NCBI GenBank assembly: GCA_023548195.1 | Contig: JAJHZJ010000751.1 | Span: 496,001 to 560,000, forward strand | DNA: 64,000 nt | Direction: 5' to 3' | From: Bettongia penicillata ogilbyi | Taxonomy: Eukaryota; Chordata; Mammalia; Diprotodontia; Potoroidae | Notes under the pieces: model-generated | Told to the model about the DNA's origin: nothing | The model's input: the letters and a program-made list of their open reading frames with translations, nothing else | Databases searched by the model: none | Shown: positions 12,060 through 23,930 of the stretch, piece by piece | Layout of the letters: each line of letters begins with the position of its first letter | How positions within the stretch are numbered: position 1 is the stretch's first letter | Made by a program: the position numbers and the translations under genes

Positions 12060-13165
12060 AAATTCATTCTCCAGATGGATTCTGGTAAGATGTTGGAGTA
12101 GCTTAGAAAATTCCAAACTTTCAAGATTTCCTCCACAAATAAGACAAAATAGAGTCTGAAGGTGAACGTAGAGTGGAAAAAATAAACAAGAGCTGAGGCA
12201 GAACAGTGATCCTCCTGTGACAACTGGATGAGACCTGAGGAAATACCCCAGGGACAAAGGTTTTCTGAGTGAAATACAAACACCTGCAGGCCATCTTCAC
12301 TGCAACAGCAAACAACAAAGGGCAGCTGAGTTGGGAGGTAGACTCAGCCTCAGCCCTAAGAATTCTCAGCTCAGACAGTGGCAGGGAGTGGGGAGAGGGG
12401 GAAGGGGGAGGAAGAGTGGAGGGGAGGTTAGGGGGATTTACATCTGAGCAAGGAAAGATTGAAGGATCCTCTGCTGACCAGGGATGCCAATCCCAGCTGT
12501 GCTGTGGTCCCCAGCTGCAGCCAAAGGTGAAAAAGAACCATAACATAGACAGGTAAGTGTAAAAGCAGTGGGGTGGGAATGCTTTTGACTATGAGCACTT
12601 GTAGGAGAACTGAGTTCATGGTTTTGGTTCCAGGCCAGAAGGGAGAAGCAAAAATTACAGCCACTAGAGGATCCTCAGGAAGCAAGAGCACTTCCAGAAT
12701 CATGTGGCTAGAAGCCCTAGCTGTGACTTGGAGGGGGAAAGGAGTGCCAAGTTTGGGCTCTAACTAAAGCTCAGAAAATAGCAGTAAGAAGGACCTGAGA
12801 CCAGTGGCACCATTCTTCACACCCTGGGACTAGAGGTGATCATAATAACAAACTGCTAAAGATAAAATAAAATTTTAAAAAAGCAAGCAAAGGAGAAAGA
12901 ACTCAACCATAAAGAGTTACTATGTGGATAGAGAAGATCTGGGTTCATTTTTAGAAGAGAATACTGAAGAAAAAATATCTTTTTCCTCCCCCAAAAGTAA
13001 AATCCAATGGTACTATGCCCAAAAAGAGTTCGTGGAAGAACTTAAAAAGGACTTTAAAAATAAAATAGGAGAGATTGAGGAAGAAATAGAAAAAATTAAG
13101 AGCAATCCAAGAAAATCAAGAAAATTATTAAAGGAAGTCAACTAACTGTAAAAAGAAGTCCAGAA
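12060..13165 (+). mobile_element. Old L1, 5'UTR and start of ORF1
   Basis: The GC-richer 5' part (12060-12910) starts with a tggtaagatgttggagtag block similar to the opening of the HAL1 elements (aagatggtggagtag). From 12924 a coding remnant reads as an L1 ORF1 amino-terminal half: an acidic lead, then the coiled-coil block EELKKDFKNKIGEIEEEIEK. Frame continues to a stop at 13143. The element is cut by another insertion and resumes at 14196-14252 and 17091, so the three pieces are one decayed copy. Confidence 0.75.
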
Positions 13166-14195
13166 TCTTTTTTTAAAATCTTCTTTATTTGTTTTTAAAA
13201 ATATATAAGAATACAGAATACATAAAAAGAAATAGAAAAATTATAAACTTAAATATAAAATAAGAAAAGAAAAAATGTCATGTACACAGCAGAACATACA
13301 ACATTCAGAATGTACAGCATTAACTTTCTGTTTCAATGATGCCTATATATCAAATACTATTCCTTATGTTGAAAGTTGTCCATCTTTTCTTTGCTTCCTT
13401 GTAGGTTTTTTTTTTGTTCACTGTTGTATGTTTCTTTTTTACTTTGTTCTTTTCCTCTCTTCTTCCCTGTTCCCTTATTCCCCCAAAAGCCTCAATTAAG
13501 AAAGTACATATTTATATTTATATATGGATATTGATACATAAATACATCCAAAAATATACATTTTCTTCCTTAAGATTCTGGATTTCTTTTTCTATCTGGT
13601 TGACTTTCTTTTCTTAATCTTCTTGTATTTCTTCAATTATTCTTATTTTTTCTCTTTAGTTTGCTTCAAACCCTCTCATTTGATTTTACAAGTCTTTTTG
13701 AAGTTCTTCAATGAATTATATTTGGGTAGGTGACCATTAAACATTAAGAGGATTTCTTTGCTTCAGTATCCTCCTCTGAAGATAAACACCAGTCTTCTCT
13801 ATTCCCATAAAAGGTTTCTGGGGTTGAGTTGTTTCTCATTTGCCTGGGTAATTGTTTTGTTTTGTAATAGTTTAGTTTTTATAATCACCTTTAGTCCCGA
13901 CGCATGTGGGATGGTGCCTCTGGCCTCAAATCCTCTTCAGTTCTTCCCTCCGATCTTAAAGTCAGATGAAGACTTCCATCCTACAAGTGCCAGCAGGAAC
14001 ACACCCCACTGCTTCTGTACTCACCCTGCATATGCTGGTTCATTCTTTCTCCCTCTGCATCTCAATAGCACCTCCAGGTTTAGTGTTCCTTGGTAGCAGA
14101 GACTCTATGTTCATGCTTAAGCAATATTTTATCATTTTGTAGAGGAAAACTTGAAAGCTTAAAATTCTCTGAGTTACTCTTCCATCTTCCCAGAA
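13166..14195 (-). mobile_element. Internally deleted minus-strand L1-type insertion
   Basis: Opens with a T-rich run (reverse poly(A)) at 13166 and closes with cttccatcttcccag at 14178-14192, which reads as an L1/HAL1 5' end in reverse. Reverse reading from about 13780 gives a degenerate ORF1 amino end with coiled-coil character. It joins almost directly to what looks like 3'UTR, so most of ORF1 and all of ORF2 are missing. It sits inside the old L1 ORF1, splitting the coiled coil. Short cagaat similarity on both sides is the only duplication visible. Confidence 0.5.
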
Positions 14196-14252
14196 TACCC
14201 TCAAGATTCAGAATGTGAAAGAAGAAAACAATTCCTTGAAAATCAGAATTGG
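14196..14252 (+). pseudogene. L1 ORF1 coiled-coil fragment between two insertions
   Basis: Translates as IQNVKEENNSLKIRI, then continues after the HAL1 insertion (17091) with more ORF1. It corresponds to the EVQKLTEENSSLKIRMEQ block of the HAL1 ORF1s, which shows it is the middle of the old L1's coiled coil. Confidence 0.7.
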
Positions 14253-14945
14253 GGGGAGGAGCTAAGATGGTGGAGTAGAAAGACTCACGTATGCTAGCTC
14301 AGAAGCCACAGCCCATAAATTTTCTGTAAGAAGAACTTCCCACAAATTCTGGATCACTGCAAGGCATGTAGAAACACAGTGGAAGAGATTTCCATTCCAG
14401 AGAGCCCTGGAGAGTGGTCCCCAGGGGTCCGTTGTGCCCCGGAAAGCAGAGCCCAGCCCAGTGCTGCCCTGGCTGGGGCCCCAGAGGAGCAGATCCGAGC
14501 AGGCTTCAGGGACGGAAACTCCAGTGGCCAGGAAGGTCCCTCCACCCACAGACGCTAAAGGTCAGTGAGAGAGACGTCTGGGCTGGCCAAGAGGGTAGCA
14601 GGGTGTCTCCGTAACTCGGGCCCCCCTCAGGAGGAAGCGGCAGAGGCAGAGGCAGAGGGAGTGGTAGAGGCATCGGCAGAAGCAGCAGTGGTGGCCTAGG
14701 ACTCCCAGAGAAGCAGGCAGAAGTTCAGGTCTCTGCATAAGCCCCCTGAGGGAGCTGAGCCTGGGAGGCGGCCCTGCCCCGACATGAGCACCAGAACTTA
14801 AACTCACATTGAATAGCAGCCGCTCCCGCTGCAGAGAGCCCTGAGACTGGGTAGCAGCATTTGAATCTCAGACCCCAAGCACTAGCTGGGCAGATCTAGG
14901 CAGGGGTGGAGAGGAATCTCAGAAGTCAGGTAACTGGCTGGGAAA

Positions 14946-16017
14946 ATGCCCAGAAAAAGGAAGCAGAATAAGACCATAGAGAGCTACTTTATTGGGGAAG
15001 AGATGTTCTTCCCCCCTTCATTTCTGATGACGAAGTACAATACCTGCCATCAGAGAAAGACGTGGAGGTCGGGGCCTCTCTATCCCAGACATCCAAGGTA
15101 GATGTCCAGTGGGCTCAGGCCATGGAAGAGCTCAAAAAGGATTTTGAAAATCAAGTTAGACAGGTGGAGGAAAAACTGGGAAGAGAAATGAGAGAGATAC
15201 AAGAAAAGCATGAAAAATGGGTCAATACCTTGCTAAAGGAGACCGAAAAAAATGCTGAAAAAAATAACACCTTGAAAAATAGGCTAACTCAATAGGCAAA
15301 AGAGGTTCAAAAAGCCAATGAGGAGAAGAATGCTTTCAAAAGCAGAATTAGCCAAATGGAAAAAGAGGTTCAAAAGCTCACTGAAGAAAATAGTTCTCTC
15401 AAGATTAGAATGGAACAGATGGAGTCTAATGACTTTATGAGAAACCAAGAAATCACCAAACAAAACCAAAAGAATGAAAAAATGGAAGAGAATGTGAAAT
15501 ATCTCATGGGAAAAACAACTGACCTGGAAAATAGATCCAGGAGAGACAATTTAAAAATTATGGGACTACCTGAAAGGCATGATCAAAAAAAAGAGCCTAG
15601 GCATCATCTTCCATGAAATTATCAAGGAAAACTGCCCTGAGATTCTAGTACCAGATGGTAAAATAAGTATTGAAGGAATCCATCGATCACCGCCTGAAAG
15701 AGATTCAAAAAGAGAATTCCCAGGTCAAAGAGAAAATATTGCAAGCAGCTAGAAAGAAACAATTCCAGTATTGTGGAAATACAATCAGGATAACACAAGA
15801 TCTAGCAGCTTCTACATTAAGGGATGGAAGGGCATGGAATAGGATATTCCAGAAGTCAAAGGAACCAGGACTCAAACCAAGAATCATCTACCCAGCAAAA
15901 CTGAGTATAATACTTCAGGGGAAAATATGGTATTTCAATGAAAGAGAGGACTTTCAAGCATTCTTGATGAAAAGACCAGAGCTGAAAAGAAAATTTGACT
16001 TTCAAACACAAGAATGA
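14946..16017 (+). pseudogene. HAL1 ORF1, RNA-binding coiled-coil protein remnant (copy 1)
   Basis: In its intact form, L1 ORF1 protein coats element RNA as a coiled-coil trimer with an RRM and a C-terminal domain. Here the start is ATG at 14946 (MPRKRKQNKTIES). A long heptad-rich coiled coil follows (EELKKDFENQVRQVEEKLGRE and onwards). The RRM opening reads RRDNLKIMGLPE near 15540. The C-terminal domain holds ITQDLAASTLRD and the conserved YPAKLSI, and the stop is TGA at 16015-16017. Breaks: a frameshift around 15010-15020, TAG at 15293-15295 (leucine position in sister copies), a frameshift at an A-run near 15590, and a deletion of roughly 30 bp near 15718. One Arg codon near 15680 keeps CGA where copies 2 and 3 have TGA. 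Confidence 0.85.
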
Positions 16018-16149
16018 GAAGAAGCATGAAATAGTAAACAGCAAAGAGAAGTCATAAGGGACTTACCAAAGGTGAACTGTTTACATTCCTACATGGAAAG
16101 ACAATATTTGTAACTCTTAAAACGTTTCTGTATCTGGGTAGTTGGTGGG

Positions 16150-16240
16150 ACCACACACAGATGTACACACACATGCACACACACACATGTACATGTGTGC
16201 ACGCACACACACATACACACAAGCATGCACACACAGATAC
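16150..16240. repeat. (CA)n microsatellite within HAL1 3'UTR
   Basis: Imperfect CA/CATG runs at the same place as the GT/CA tracts of the HAL1 copies at 55300-55370 (reverse) and 60376-60426. Confidence 0.9.
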
Positions 16241-17090
16241 AGAGAGCACAGAGTGAATTGAATAGGATGGGACCATATCTTAAAAGAAATTAAGGTAAAT
16301 GGTGAGAGAGAAATGTAGTGGGAGGGGAGAGGGTGAAATGCAATGGGGTAAATTATATCTCATTCAAGAGGCAAGCAGGAAACTTTTTAGTGGAGGGAAA
16401 AAGAGGAGAGATGAGAAAAAAAAAACATGAAGTTTACCCTCATCACATTCGACTAAAGGAAGGAGTAAAATGCACACTCACTTTGGTATGAAAACTTATC
16501 TTACAGTACAGAAAAATGGGGAAGAAGGAGATAAGCAGGGAGGGAGGGATGATGGAAGAGAGGGCAATGGAAGAAGGGAGCAATTTGAGGTCAACACTCT
16601 TGGGGAGGGACAGTATCAAAAGACAGAATAGAAACAATGGGGGGCAGAATAGGATGGAGGGAAATACAGTTAGTCTTATACAACACGACTGTTATCGAAG
16701 TCATTTGCAAAACCACACAGATATAGCCTATATTGAATTGCCTACCTTCCCAAAGGGAACGGTTGGGTAGGGAGGGATGGGAATAATTTGGAACTCAAAG
16801 TTTTAGGAACAACTGTTGAGTATTGTTGTTGCTACTAGGAAATAAGAAATACAGTTAATGAGGAATAGAAAGTCATCTGGCCCTACAGGACAAAAGAGAA
16901 GAGGGGACAAGAGAAGGGAAGGATGATAGAAGAGAGGGCAGATTGGTGATAGGGAAAATTAGAATGCTTGGTGTATTGGGGTGGGGGAGGGATAAAAGGG
17001 GAGAAAATTTGGAACCCAAAATTTTGTGAAAATGAATGTAAAAAGTTAAATAAATAAATAAATTTTAAAAAAAAAGAAAATCAGAATTGG

Positions 17091-17760
17091 TCAAGGGGAA
17101 TCTAATTATATTTTAAGATGCAACGAAGAAAAGAAAACAAAAATGAAAAATAGAAGCGGATATTAAATATCTCATAAGAAAAAAGTAACTGATGTGGAAA
17201 AAAATCAAGAAGATAAAATATGACATATGATTTCATGAAAGCTATGATCAATAAAAGAATCTTGATGTAATATCACAAGAGAAAATTAAAAAATTTTCCC
17301 AGAAATTTTAGAACAAGAAGGGAAGGAGAAAAAGGGGAAAAAAATCACTTACCACATGAAAGAGAGCCCATAATGGAAACCTACAGGAATATTATAGCCA
17401 AATTTGAAAAACCACAGGTTAAGGAGAAAAATATTATGCACAACAAGAAAAAAAACCGATTAAATATGGTGGAGCCACAATTAAAATTACTCAAGATCTA
17501 GCAGCTGCTTCACAATAAGATAGGTCTTGGAACATGATATATCAAAGAGCAAAAGAGCTGGAGTTGTGTCCAAAAATAACTACCTAGGAAAGCTAAGTGT
17601 AACTCTGCCAATAATAAACAACAACCAAAACATTCACTGAATTGACAGATTTTATGGTTTTTGTCACAAAAAGACCAAAATTTAAAGGAAATTTTAAGAT
17701 ATGATATTCAGGAAATACATAAGGTAAACAACAAAGACTGATTATAAGGGGCTCAATAAG
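17091..17760 (+). pseudogene. Old L1 ORF1, C-terminal half
   Basis: Continues the ORF1 interrupted by HAL1 copy 1. Decayed blocks match, in order, the HAL1 ORF1: an NVKYLIGKTTD-like stretch near 17165, a PESHDQ-like stretch near 17240, the ITQDLAAAS-like stretch near 17495, and a decayed PAKLS-like stretch near 17585. Numerous stops and indels show it is older than the inserted HAL1. Confidence 0.7.
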
Positions 17761-18159
17761 GTCAAACTGTTTACTCTTTTTTTAAGAGAAGCATGACCAT
17801 GTGTAGTAGAATTGATTGAGAGTGAAATAAAGAGAAGAAAACAATTAACAAAATGATAACAGCGATGTAAATGAGAAGAGCAAAAATCTGAAAACTAAAT
17901 TCTGCAGAATAATGATCAAGTCTGGACTGAAAGAAGAGAAGAAAAACTAAACACTTTTTTCTTCGCAGAGATAGGGGATTATGAGTGCAAGATATCACAA
18001 ATATTGACAGACTCAGTTGATGAGTTGATTCATTTTACTGAGCATCTTTTTTTTCTGAATTCTTTTCTTTCCCTAGCTCCACTAGGTTAGGGAAAGGGAA
18101 GAGGTATGGTCATTAAGGATCATATCATAAAAGCAAAAGATATCAAAAAACAGTTCTGG
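17761..18159. other. Unassigned, probably L1/HAL1 3'UTR remnant
   Basis: Immediately follows old ORF1 with a ggctcaataaggtcaaactg stretch like the start of the HAL1 3'UTR, then loses similarity. 17900-18150 is not recognised with confidence. Confidence 0.35.
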
Positions 18160-18487
18160 TGTCTTTTAATTTTTTATTCATTCATTTGTTCTATTTATTT
18201 GTTTGCTTGTTTATTGTTTTCAACATTCATTTCCACAAGATTTTGAGTTCCAAATTTCTTCCCATCTCTACCCTATCCCCCACCTTGAGATGCCATGCAT
18301 TCTGATTATCCTTTCTTCCAGTTGGCCCTCCTTTTTATCTTCTCCCCCATCCTCTTCCCAGTTCCTTTCTTGAAAGGCAAGATAGATTTCAATATCCCAT
18401 TGCTGGTATATCTTAACTCCCAGTTGCATGTAAAAACAATTATTTAACATTTGTTTTTAAAACATTGAATTCCAAATTCTTTCCTTA
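18160..18487 (-). mobile_element. HAL1-like 3'UTR, strongly 5'-truncated
   Basis: Starts with T-rich sequence, then tttcaacattcatttccaca and gattttgagttccaaatttc, and matches the element at 11282 block for block over about 330 bp before ending abruptly. Confidence 0.75.
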
Positions 18488-18489
18488 AT

Positions 18490-19305
18490 CAGATGGACTT
18501 ACATGAGAAAAAAAGAAAATTATAAATGTTGGAGAAAATGTGAGAGAGTTAGAATACTAATTCATTGTTGGTGGATCTGTGAGATGAACAAACCATTCTG
18601 GAGAGCATTTTGGAAATATGCCCAAAGGACTATAAACGTGTGCAGACTCTTTGACCCAGCAAAACCGTTCCTAGGATTGTATCCCAAAGAGATCATAAAA
18701 ATGATAAAAGGACTCCCATATACAATAATATTTATAGCAACTTTTTTTGTGTTGTCCAAGAACTGGAAATCATGGGAATGACTCAGCAAGTTGTGGTATA
18801 TGAATGCAATGGAATGCTATTTTGCTATAAGTAATGGTCAACAGGCAGACTTCAGAAATACCTGGAAAGACTTACATGAACTGATGCTGAATGAAGTGAG
18901 TAGAACCAGAAGACCATTATACGCAGTAAAAGCCGTAGTGTACTAGGACTGTTTTTGATAGACTTAGTCCTCAGCAAGCCAAGGACCTAAAACATTTCCA
19001 AAGGTCTCATGATGCAAAATTTCATTCACATCCAGAGAAAGAGCTATGGAATCAGGAAGGAGAATGAAGCAGATTATTTTCTCGTGTGTTATGTTTGGTT
19101 TGGTTTAGCTTCACTCATGCTTTCTCTTATTTGTTTTGATTCTTCTATGTAACATGACTAATGTGAAATTGTATTTAGTAAGAATATATGTGTGGAGCCC
19201 ATATAAGATTGCATGCCAACTAGAGGAAGGAAGGGAGAGGGAGGAGGAAAATTTCAAACTTATAGAAGTAATTGTTGAAAATTGAAAACAAATAATCAAA
19301 TAAAC
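18490..19305 (+). mobile_element. 5'-truncated L1: ORF2 C-terminus and 3'UTR
   Basis: From 18503 the frame gives the L1 ORF2 C-terminal cysteine motif (CWRKC, seven residues, HCWWIC) followed by PFWRAFWKYAQR and LFDPAKPFLGLYPKEI, all typical of the ORF2 tail. The 3'UTR runs to an A-rich end at about 19305. The element lacks endonuclease and reverse transcriptase. Confidence 0.85.
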
Positions 19306-19522
19306 TTAACAAAAGAAAAATGAACTGAAAAGGTAATAAATGAGCTTCATAAATAAAAAAGTACCAGGACCAGACTGATGAACAAGTGAATTCTATCCAA
19401 CATTTAAAGACCAAATAAATCAAATATTAAATAAATTATTTGAAAGAATCAGCAAAAAAGGGGTCCTACCAAATGTTTTTTTTTAAATAAATATGATACT
19501 GATAACTAAACAAGGAAGGAGT
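19306..19522 (+). pseudogene. L1 ORF2 reverse transcriptase fragment
   Basis: Decayed coding like the KxPGPD start of the L1 reverse transcriptase (aaaaaagtaccaggaccaga at 19357) and then the GVLPN block (19462). It is cut at about 19523 by the following L1. Its continuation may be at 24366-25195. Confidence 0.65.
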
Positions 19523-19619
19523 GACTGATGTGGTGGTGAAAAGCAAAACTGTTTTGAGGAAGGGCAAGGAGAAGGGAGAAATAAAAGCAGAAATGGAGGA
19601 GGTAAGATGGAGAGAAAGA

Positions 19620-22600
19620 TGCTGATAGTAATCATAATTATGAATGTGAATGGGATGAACTCTCCAATCAAAGAGAGGTGGATAGCAGAGTGGATTAAAA
19701 ACCATAACCCTACAATATGTTGTTTACTAGAAATGCATTTGAAATGTGGGATACACACAGTGTAAAAGTAAATACTGGAATAGAATACATTATACTTCAG
19801 CTCAAGGGGAAAAAAAGCAAGAGTACTAATTCCTTATCTCAGACAAAGCAAAAGCAAAAGTAAATCTAATCAAAAGAGATAAAGAAGGAAACTATATTTT
19901 GCTAAAAGCCACCATAAACAATGAAGAAATATCATTATTAAATGCACATGTACTGTGTAGTATAGTATCCATATTCTTAGAGGAGAAGTTAAGGCAATTA
20001 CAGGAAGAAATAGAAAGCAAAATTATGCTAGTGGGGGAGCTTCAACTGCCCTCTCTCTGAAGTTAATGAATCACAAGAAAAAAGTGAAGAAAGTGGATAG
20101 AATTCTGGAAAAGGTAGAGATCACTGACATCTGGAGAAAACTGGATGGGGATAGGAGGGAATACTTTTTTTCCTCAGTAGTATATGGCACATAAACAAAA
20201 ATTGACCATGCATTAGAGTATATAAACCTCACAGTCCAGTGCAGAAAGAGATAGTAAATGCACTCTTTCAGACCATGATGCAGAAAAAAAAAATGCAAAA
20301 AGATATACCAAACATTAATTGGAAACTAAATAATCTAATTCTAAAGAATGAGTGGGTCAAACAACAAATCATAGAAACAATCAATAACTTCGTTCAAGAG
20401 AATGGCAATTATGAGACAACTTACTATAGCAGTAAGCACCCCTACATACACAGAGGGCCCTTTTATCATATGAATCTGCATTCATAGGAGGAAAGGCAAC
20501 TTTTGAGGGGTTGACAATCACTTTAATCAAGCATACGTATCAATTCTTTAGTCAAATACATATATCATTCACCTAGTCCAAGGGATTGAGCATGCTGAAC
20601 TTCAAAGAAAATACAGAGAAGTTAAAAGTCAACCTCAACATATATGCTTCCAAAATATCTGTCCATAATTGAACTGTCTGACCATAATTACCAGAGAGGG
20701 AAGCATGACATCTACATTCTCAAAGCTGGGGGACTCCTTAAAGTAGCTTCCCACGGTCCTCATCTGGCCAAACAAACACTTTCAGTCAGTAAGCCCCAAA
20801 GTAAAACCTAACCCTCAGAGTATTTAGAGACTTTTTAAAGCCAGAGGGCATTGATTTAGAGCCTCAATAGAAAAAACAAAGGGTGCTTAATACAAAACTA
20901 CTCCCCTAATCCAGTTCCTCTCCCCCTGCCCCCTTACCGTGGGCAGGTCCATCAATGGATTGGAAAGATTTACCCTAATCGCATTATTCAATGAGAGGTA
21001 TTCCAGTAAAACAAAAAGAGGAAAAGATCCTAATTTGATTGCCATTACACCTACCAAAAGTTATGTCATGCAGAAAAAGCAGTTTTTTGGGGTCTCTGAA
21101 TACTTACATGAATATAATATGGAAAGAGATCAATTAATTGGGCATGCAACTGAAAAAGCTAGCAAAAAAAAAAAACCCCAACAAATTGACAATCTCCAAG
21201 TAAATACCAAATTACAAATACTGGAAACCAAAGCAGAGCTTAATAAAACTGCAATTAAGAAAATTTTTGAACTAGTAAATAAAACAAAGAGGTGGTTTTA
21301 TGAAAAAAATAAAATTGATAAAACTTTAATAAATTAGATTTACAAAAAGAAAGAACACCAAATTACCAGTATCAAAAATGAAAAGGGAAATTCACCACCA
21401 AAGAAGAGGAAATTTAAACAATAATTAATAATTATCTTGCCCAACCGTATGTTCACAAATTTGGCAATATTAGTGAAATGGATGAATATTTACAAAAAAT
21501 ATAAATTGTCCATATTAATGGAATAAGATAGTAAAATACTTAAATAACTCCATCTTAGGAGGAAAAAAAAAAACATTGAAAAAATCTATCAATGAACTCC
21601 CTAGGAAAAATCTCCAGGGCCAGACAGATTTACAAGTGAATTCTATCAAACATTTAAAGAACAGTTAATTCCAATATAATATAGAATATTTAATAAAATT
21701 GATGATGAAAGTCTTAACAAATTCTTTTTATGATACAAATATGTTGCTGATACCTAAACTGAGAAGAGTCAAAATCAAGGAAGAAACTTATAGATCAATT
21801 TCCCTAATGAATATAGATGCACAAAATTTTAAATAAGATTTAATCAAAAATATTACAGAAACTTATCATGAGAATAATACACACTGATTAGGTAAGATTG
21901 ATACCAGGAATGGAAAATTGATTCAACATTAGGAAGACTATCCACATAATTGATCATATCAGCAGCAAAATTAAAGAAACCATTTCATAATGTCAATAGA
22001 TGGAGAAAAAACTTTTAACAAAACACAACACCCATTCCTTTTCAAAGCACTGGGAAGCACAGGAATAAATGGAGTCTTCCTTAAAATAGTAAGTATCATC
22101 TACCTAAAATCATTAGCAAGCATTATATATAATGGGGATAAGCTGGATGCATTTCCAGTAAGCTAGGGGATGAAAAAAGGGTGTCCATTATTACCACTGC
22201 TATTCAAGATGGTACTAAAAATGTTAACTTTAGCAATGAGAGAAGAAAAAAATTGAAGGAATTAGAATACACAAAGAAGTAACTATGTTATCAGTCTTTG
22301 CAGACAATATCATGATATGCTCATAGAATCCTAGAGAATCAAGTAAAAATCTATTTGAAATAATAAATAACTTTACCAATTTGTAGGATACAAAATAAAC
22401 CCACATAAGTCATCTGCATTTCTATATATTACTAACAAACCCAGCATCAAGAGATAGAAAGAAAAATACTATTTAAAGTTATTGTAGAGACTATGAAACA
22501 TTTGGGAGCCTAACTGCCAAAACAAATCCAGGAACTATATGAACACAGTTACAAAACACTTTTCACACAAATAAAGTCAGATGTAAATAATTGGAAAACA

Positions 22601-23930
22601 ACATCAGTTGCTTGTGGGTAGGCTAAGCTATTATAATAAAAATGACAATTCTACATAAATTAATTCACTTATTCTCTGCCACACCAATCAAACTACTAAA
22701 ATATTTTATAGAGCTAGTCAAAATAATACCAAAATTCATTTGGAAGAGCAAAAGATCCATAATATCAAAGGAATGATGGAAAGAAACACTAGGGAAGGTG
22801 GCCTAGCCATATCAGATCTCAAATTGTATTATAAAGCAGCAATCATCAAAACTACTTGGTACTGGCTAAGAAATAGGGGGTCAAAGGAATAAGTTAGATA
22901 CACAAGATACAGTAGTCAATAACTATAGCAGTCTACTCTTTGATAAAAACAAGGACCCAGCATTCTGGGATAAGAACTCACTATTTGACAAAAACTGCTG
23001 CAAAAACTAGATAATGGTACGGTGGAAACTAGGCACTGACCAGTGCCTGCCAGCCTATACCAGAAAAAAGTCCCAATTAGTACATAATCTAGGCATAAAT
23101 GCTGACACTATAAACCAACTAGGGAAGCAATGAATAGTTTATTTATCAGGTTTATGGAGAATGAACAAATTTATCAACAAACAAGACATGGAGAATATTA
23201 TGAAATGCAAAATGGATAACTTTACATCAAATGAAAAAGTTTTTGCATTAACAAAGCCAATGTAACCAAGATTAGAAGAGAAGCAGAACTGGGGAAAAAA
23301 AACTTTCACAGCTAATGTCTCTAGTAAAAGCCTGATTTCTAAAATATATAGAGAACTGAGTCAAATTTACAAGAGTACAAGCCATTCCCCAACTGGCAAA
23401 TGGTTAAACAATACGAACAGGAAGTTTTCAGAGGAAGAAATTAAAGCTATCTATAGTCATATGAAAAACATGTTCTCAATTATTTTTGATGATAGAGGTA
23501 CAAATCAAGCAACTCTGAGGTACCACATCACACCTATCAGGTTAGCTAACATGACAAAATAAGAAAATGATAAATGTTGGAGAAAATGTGGGGGAGTTGG
23601 AACCCTAATCCATTGTTGGTGGAGCAGTGAGATAATCAAACCATTCTGGAGAGCATTTTGGAACTATGCCCAAAGGGCTACAAAAATATACACACCCTTT
23701 CACCCAGCAATACCACTTCTAGGGTTCCATCCCAAAGAGATCATAGAAATGGCAAAAGGACCAACATGTACAAAAATATTTATAGCAGTTCTTTTTGTGT
23801 TGGCCAAGAACTGGAAATTGACTAAATGCCCATCAATTGGGGAATAGCTGAACAAGTTGTGGTATATGAATGTAATGGAGTACTATTATGCTATAAGAAA
23901 TGATCAACAGGCAGACTTCAGAAATTCTGT
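19620..23930 (+). pseudogene. L1 ORF2 remnant: endonuclease, reverse transcriptase, Cys motif
   Basis: In working form ORF2 nicks target DNA and copies RNA onto it. Visible pieces in order: MNVNGMNSPIKERWIAEWIK with NPTICCLLEMHL near 19640-19740 (endonuclease start), SDHDA near 20275 (endonuclease end), an intact linker frame at 20939-21337 with ETKAELNKTAIKK and KRWFYEKNKIDK, and the fingers block near 21600. The catalytic FADD box at 22297-22308 reads FADN, the final Asp codon having become AAT. The Cys motif at 23573 reads CWRKC then HCWWSSE, having lost its last cysteine. Many frameshifts and stops; not functional. Confidence 0.8.
20420..20950. repeat. Unclassified interspersed repeat, copy 1
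   Basis: Breaks L1 ORF2 coding at about 20400-20420, which resumes near 20955. The sequence aligns with 33600-33697 plus 34842-35150: shared blocks include gtaagcacccc versus gcaaacaccc, aggaaaggcaacttttgagg versus aggaaagcaacgtttgaagg, and the gaccataattaccagagag and ttctcaaagctggggg blocks. No coding is seen. It could be a solo LTR or a DNA transposon; no family is recognised. Confidence 0.6.

Larger units (their letters stand above)
14253..17075 (+). mobile_element. Full-length half-L1 (HAL1-like) retrotransposon, copy 1
   Basis: A complete unit of about 2.8 kb: GC-rich 5'UTR opening gggaggagctaagatggtgg (14253-14945), one ORF1 (14946-16017, broken), a 3'UTR of about 1.06 kb with an internal CA tract, and an A-rich end. 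There is no ORF2. The flanks carry a perfect 15-bp target-site duplication, gaaaatcagaattgg, at 14238-14252 and 17076-17090. Known HAL1 elements of mammals have the same layout and depend on L1 reverse transcriptase supplied in trans. The insertion target is ORF1 of the older L1. Three other copies in the window are collinear, which shows that loss of ORF2 is a family trait and not a private deletion. Confidence 0.85.

Noticed and set aside
12121..12546. Overlapping frames of up to 141 codons on the minus strand
   Set aside because: They lie antisense in the GC-richer 5'UTR of an old L1.
15062..16017. Coiled-coil protein gene
   Set aside because: It is HAL1 ORF1, present in several broken copies.
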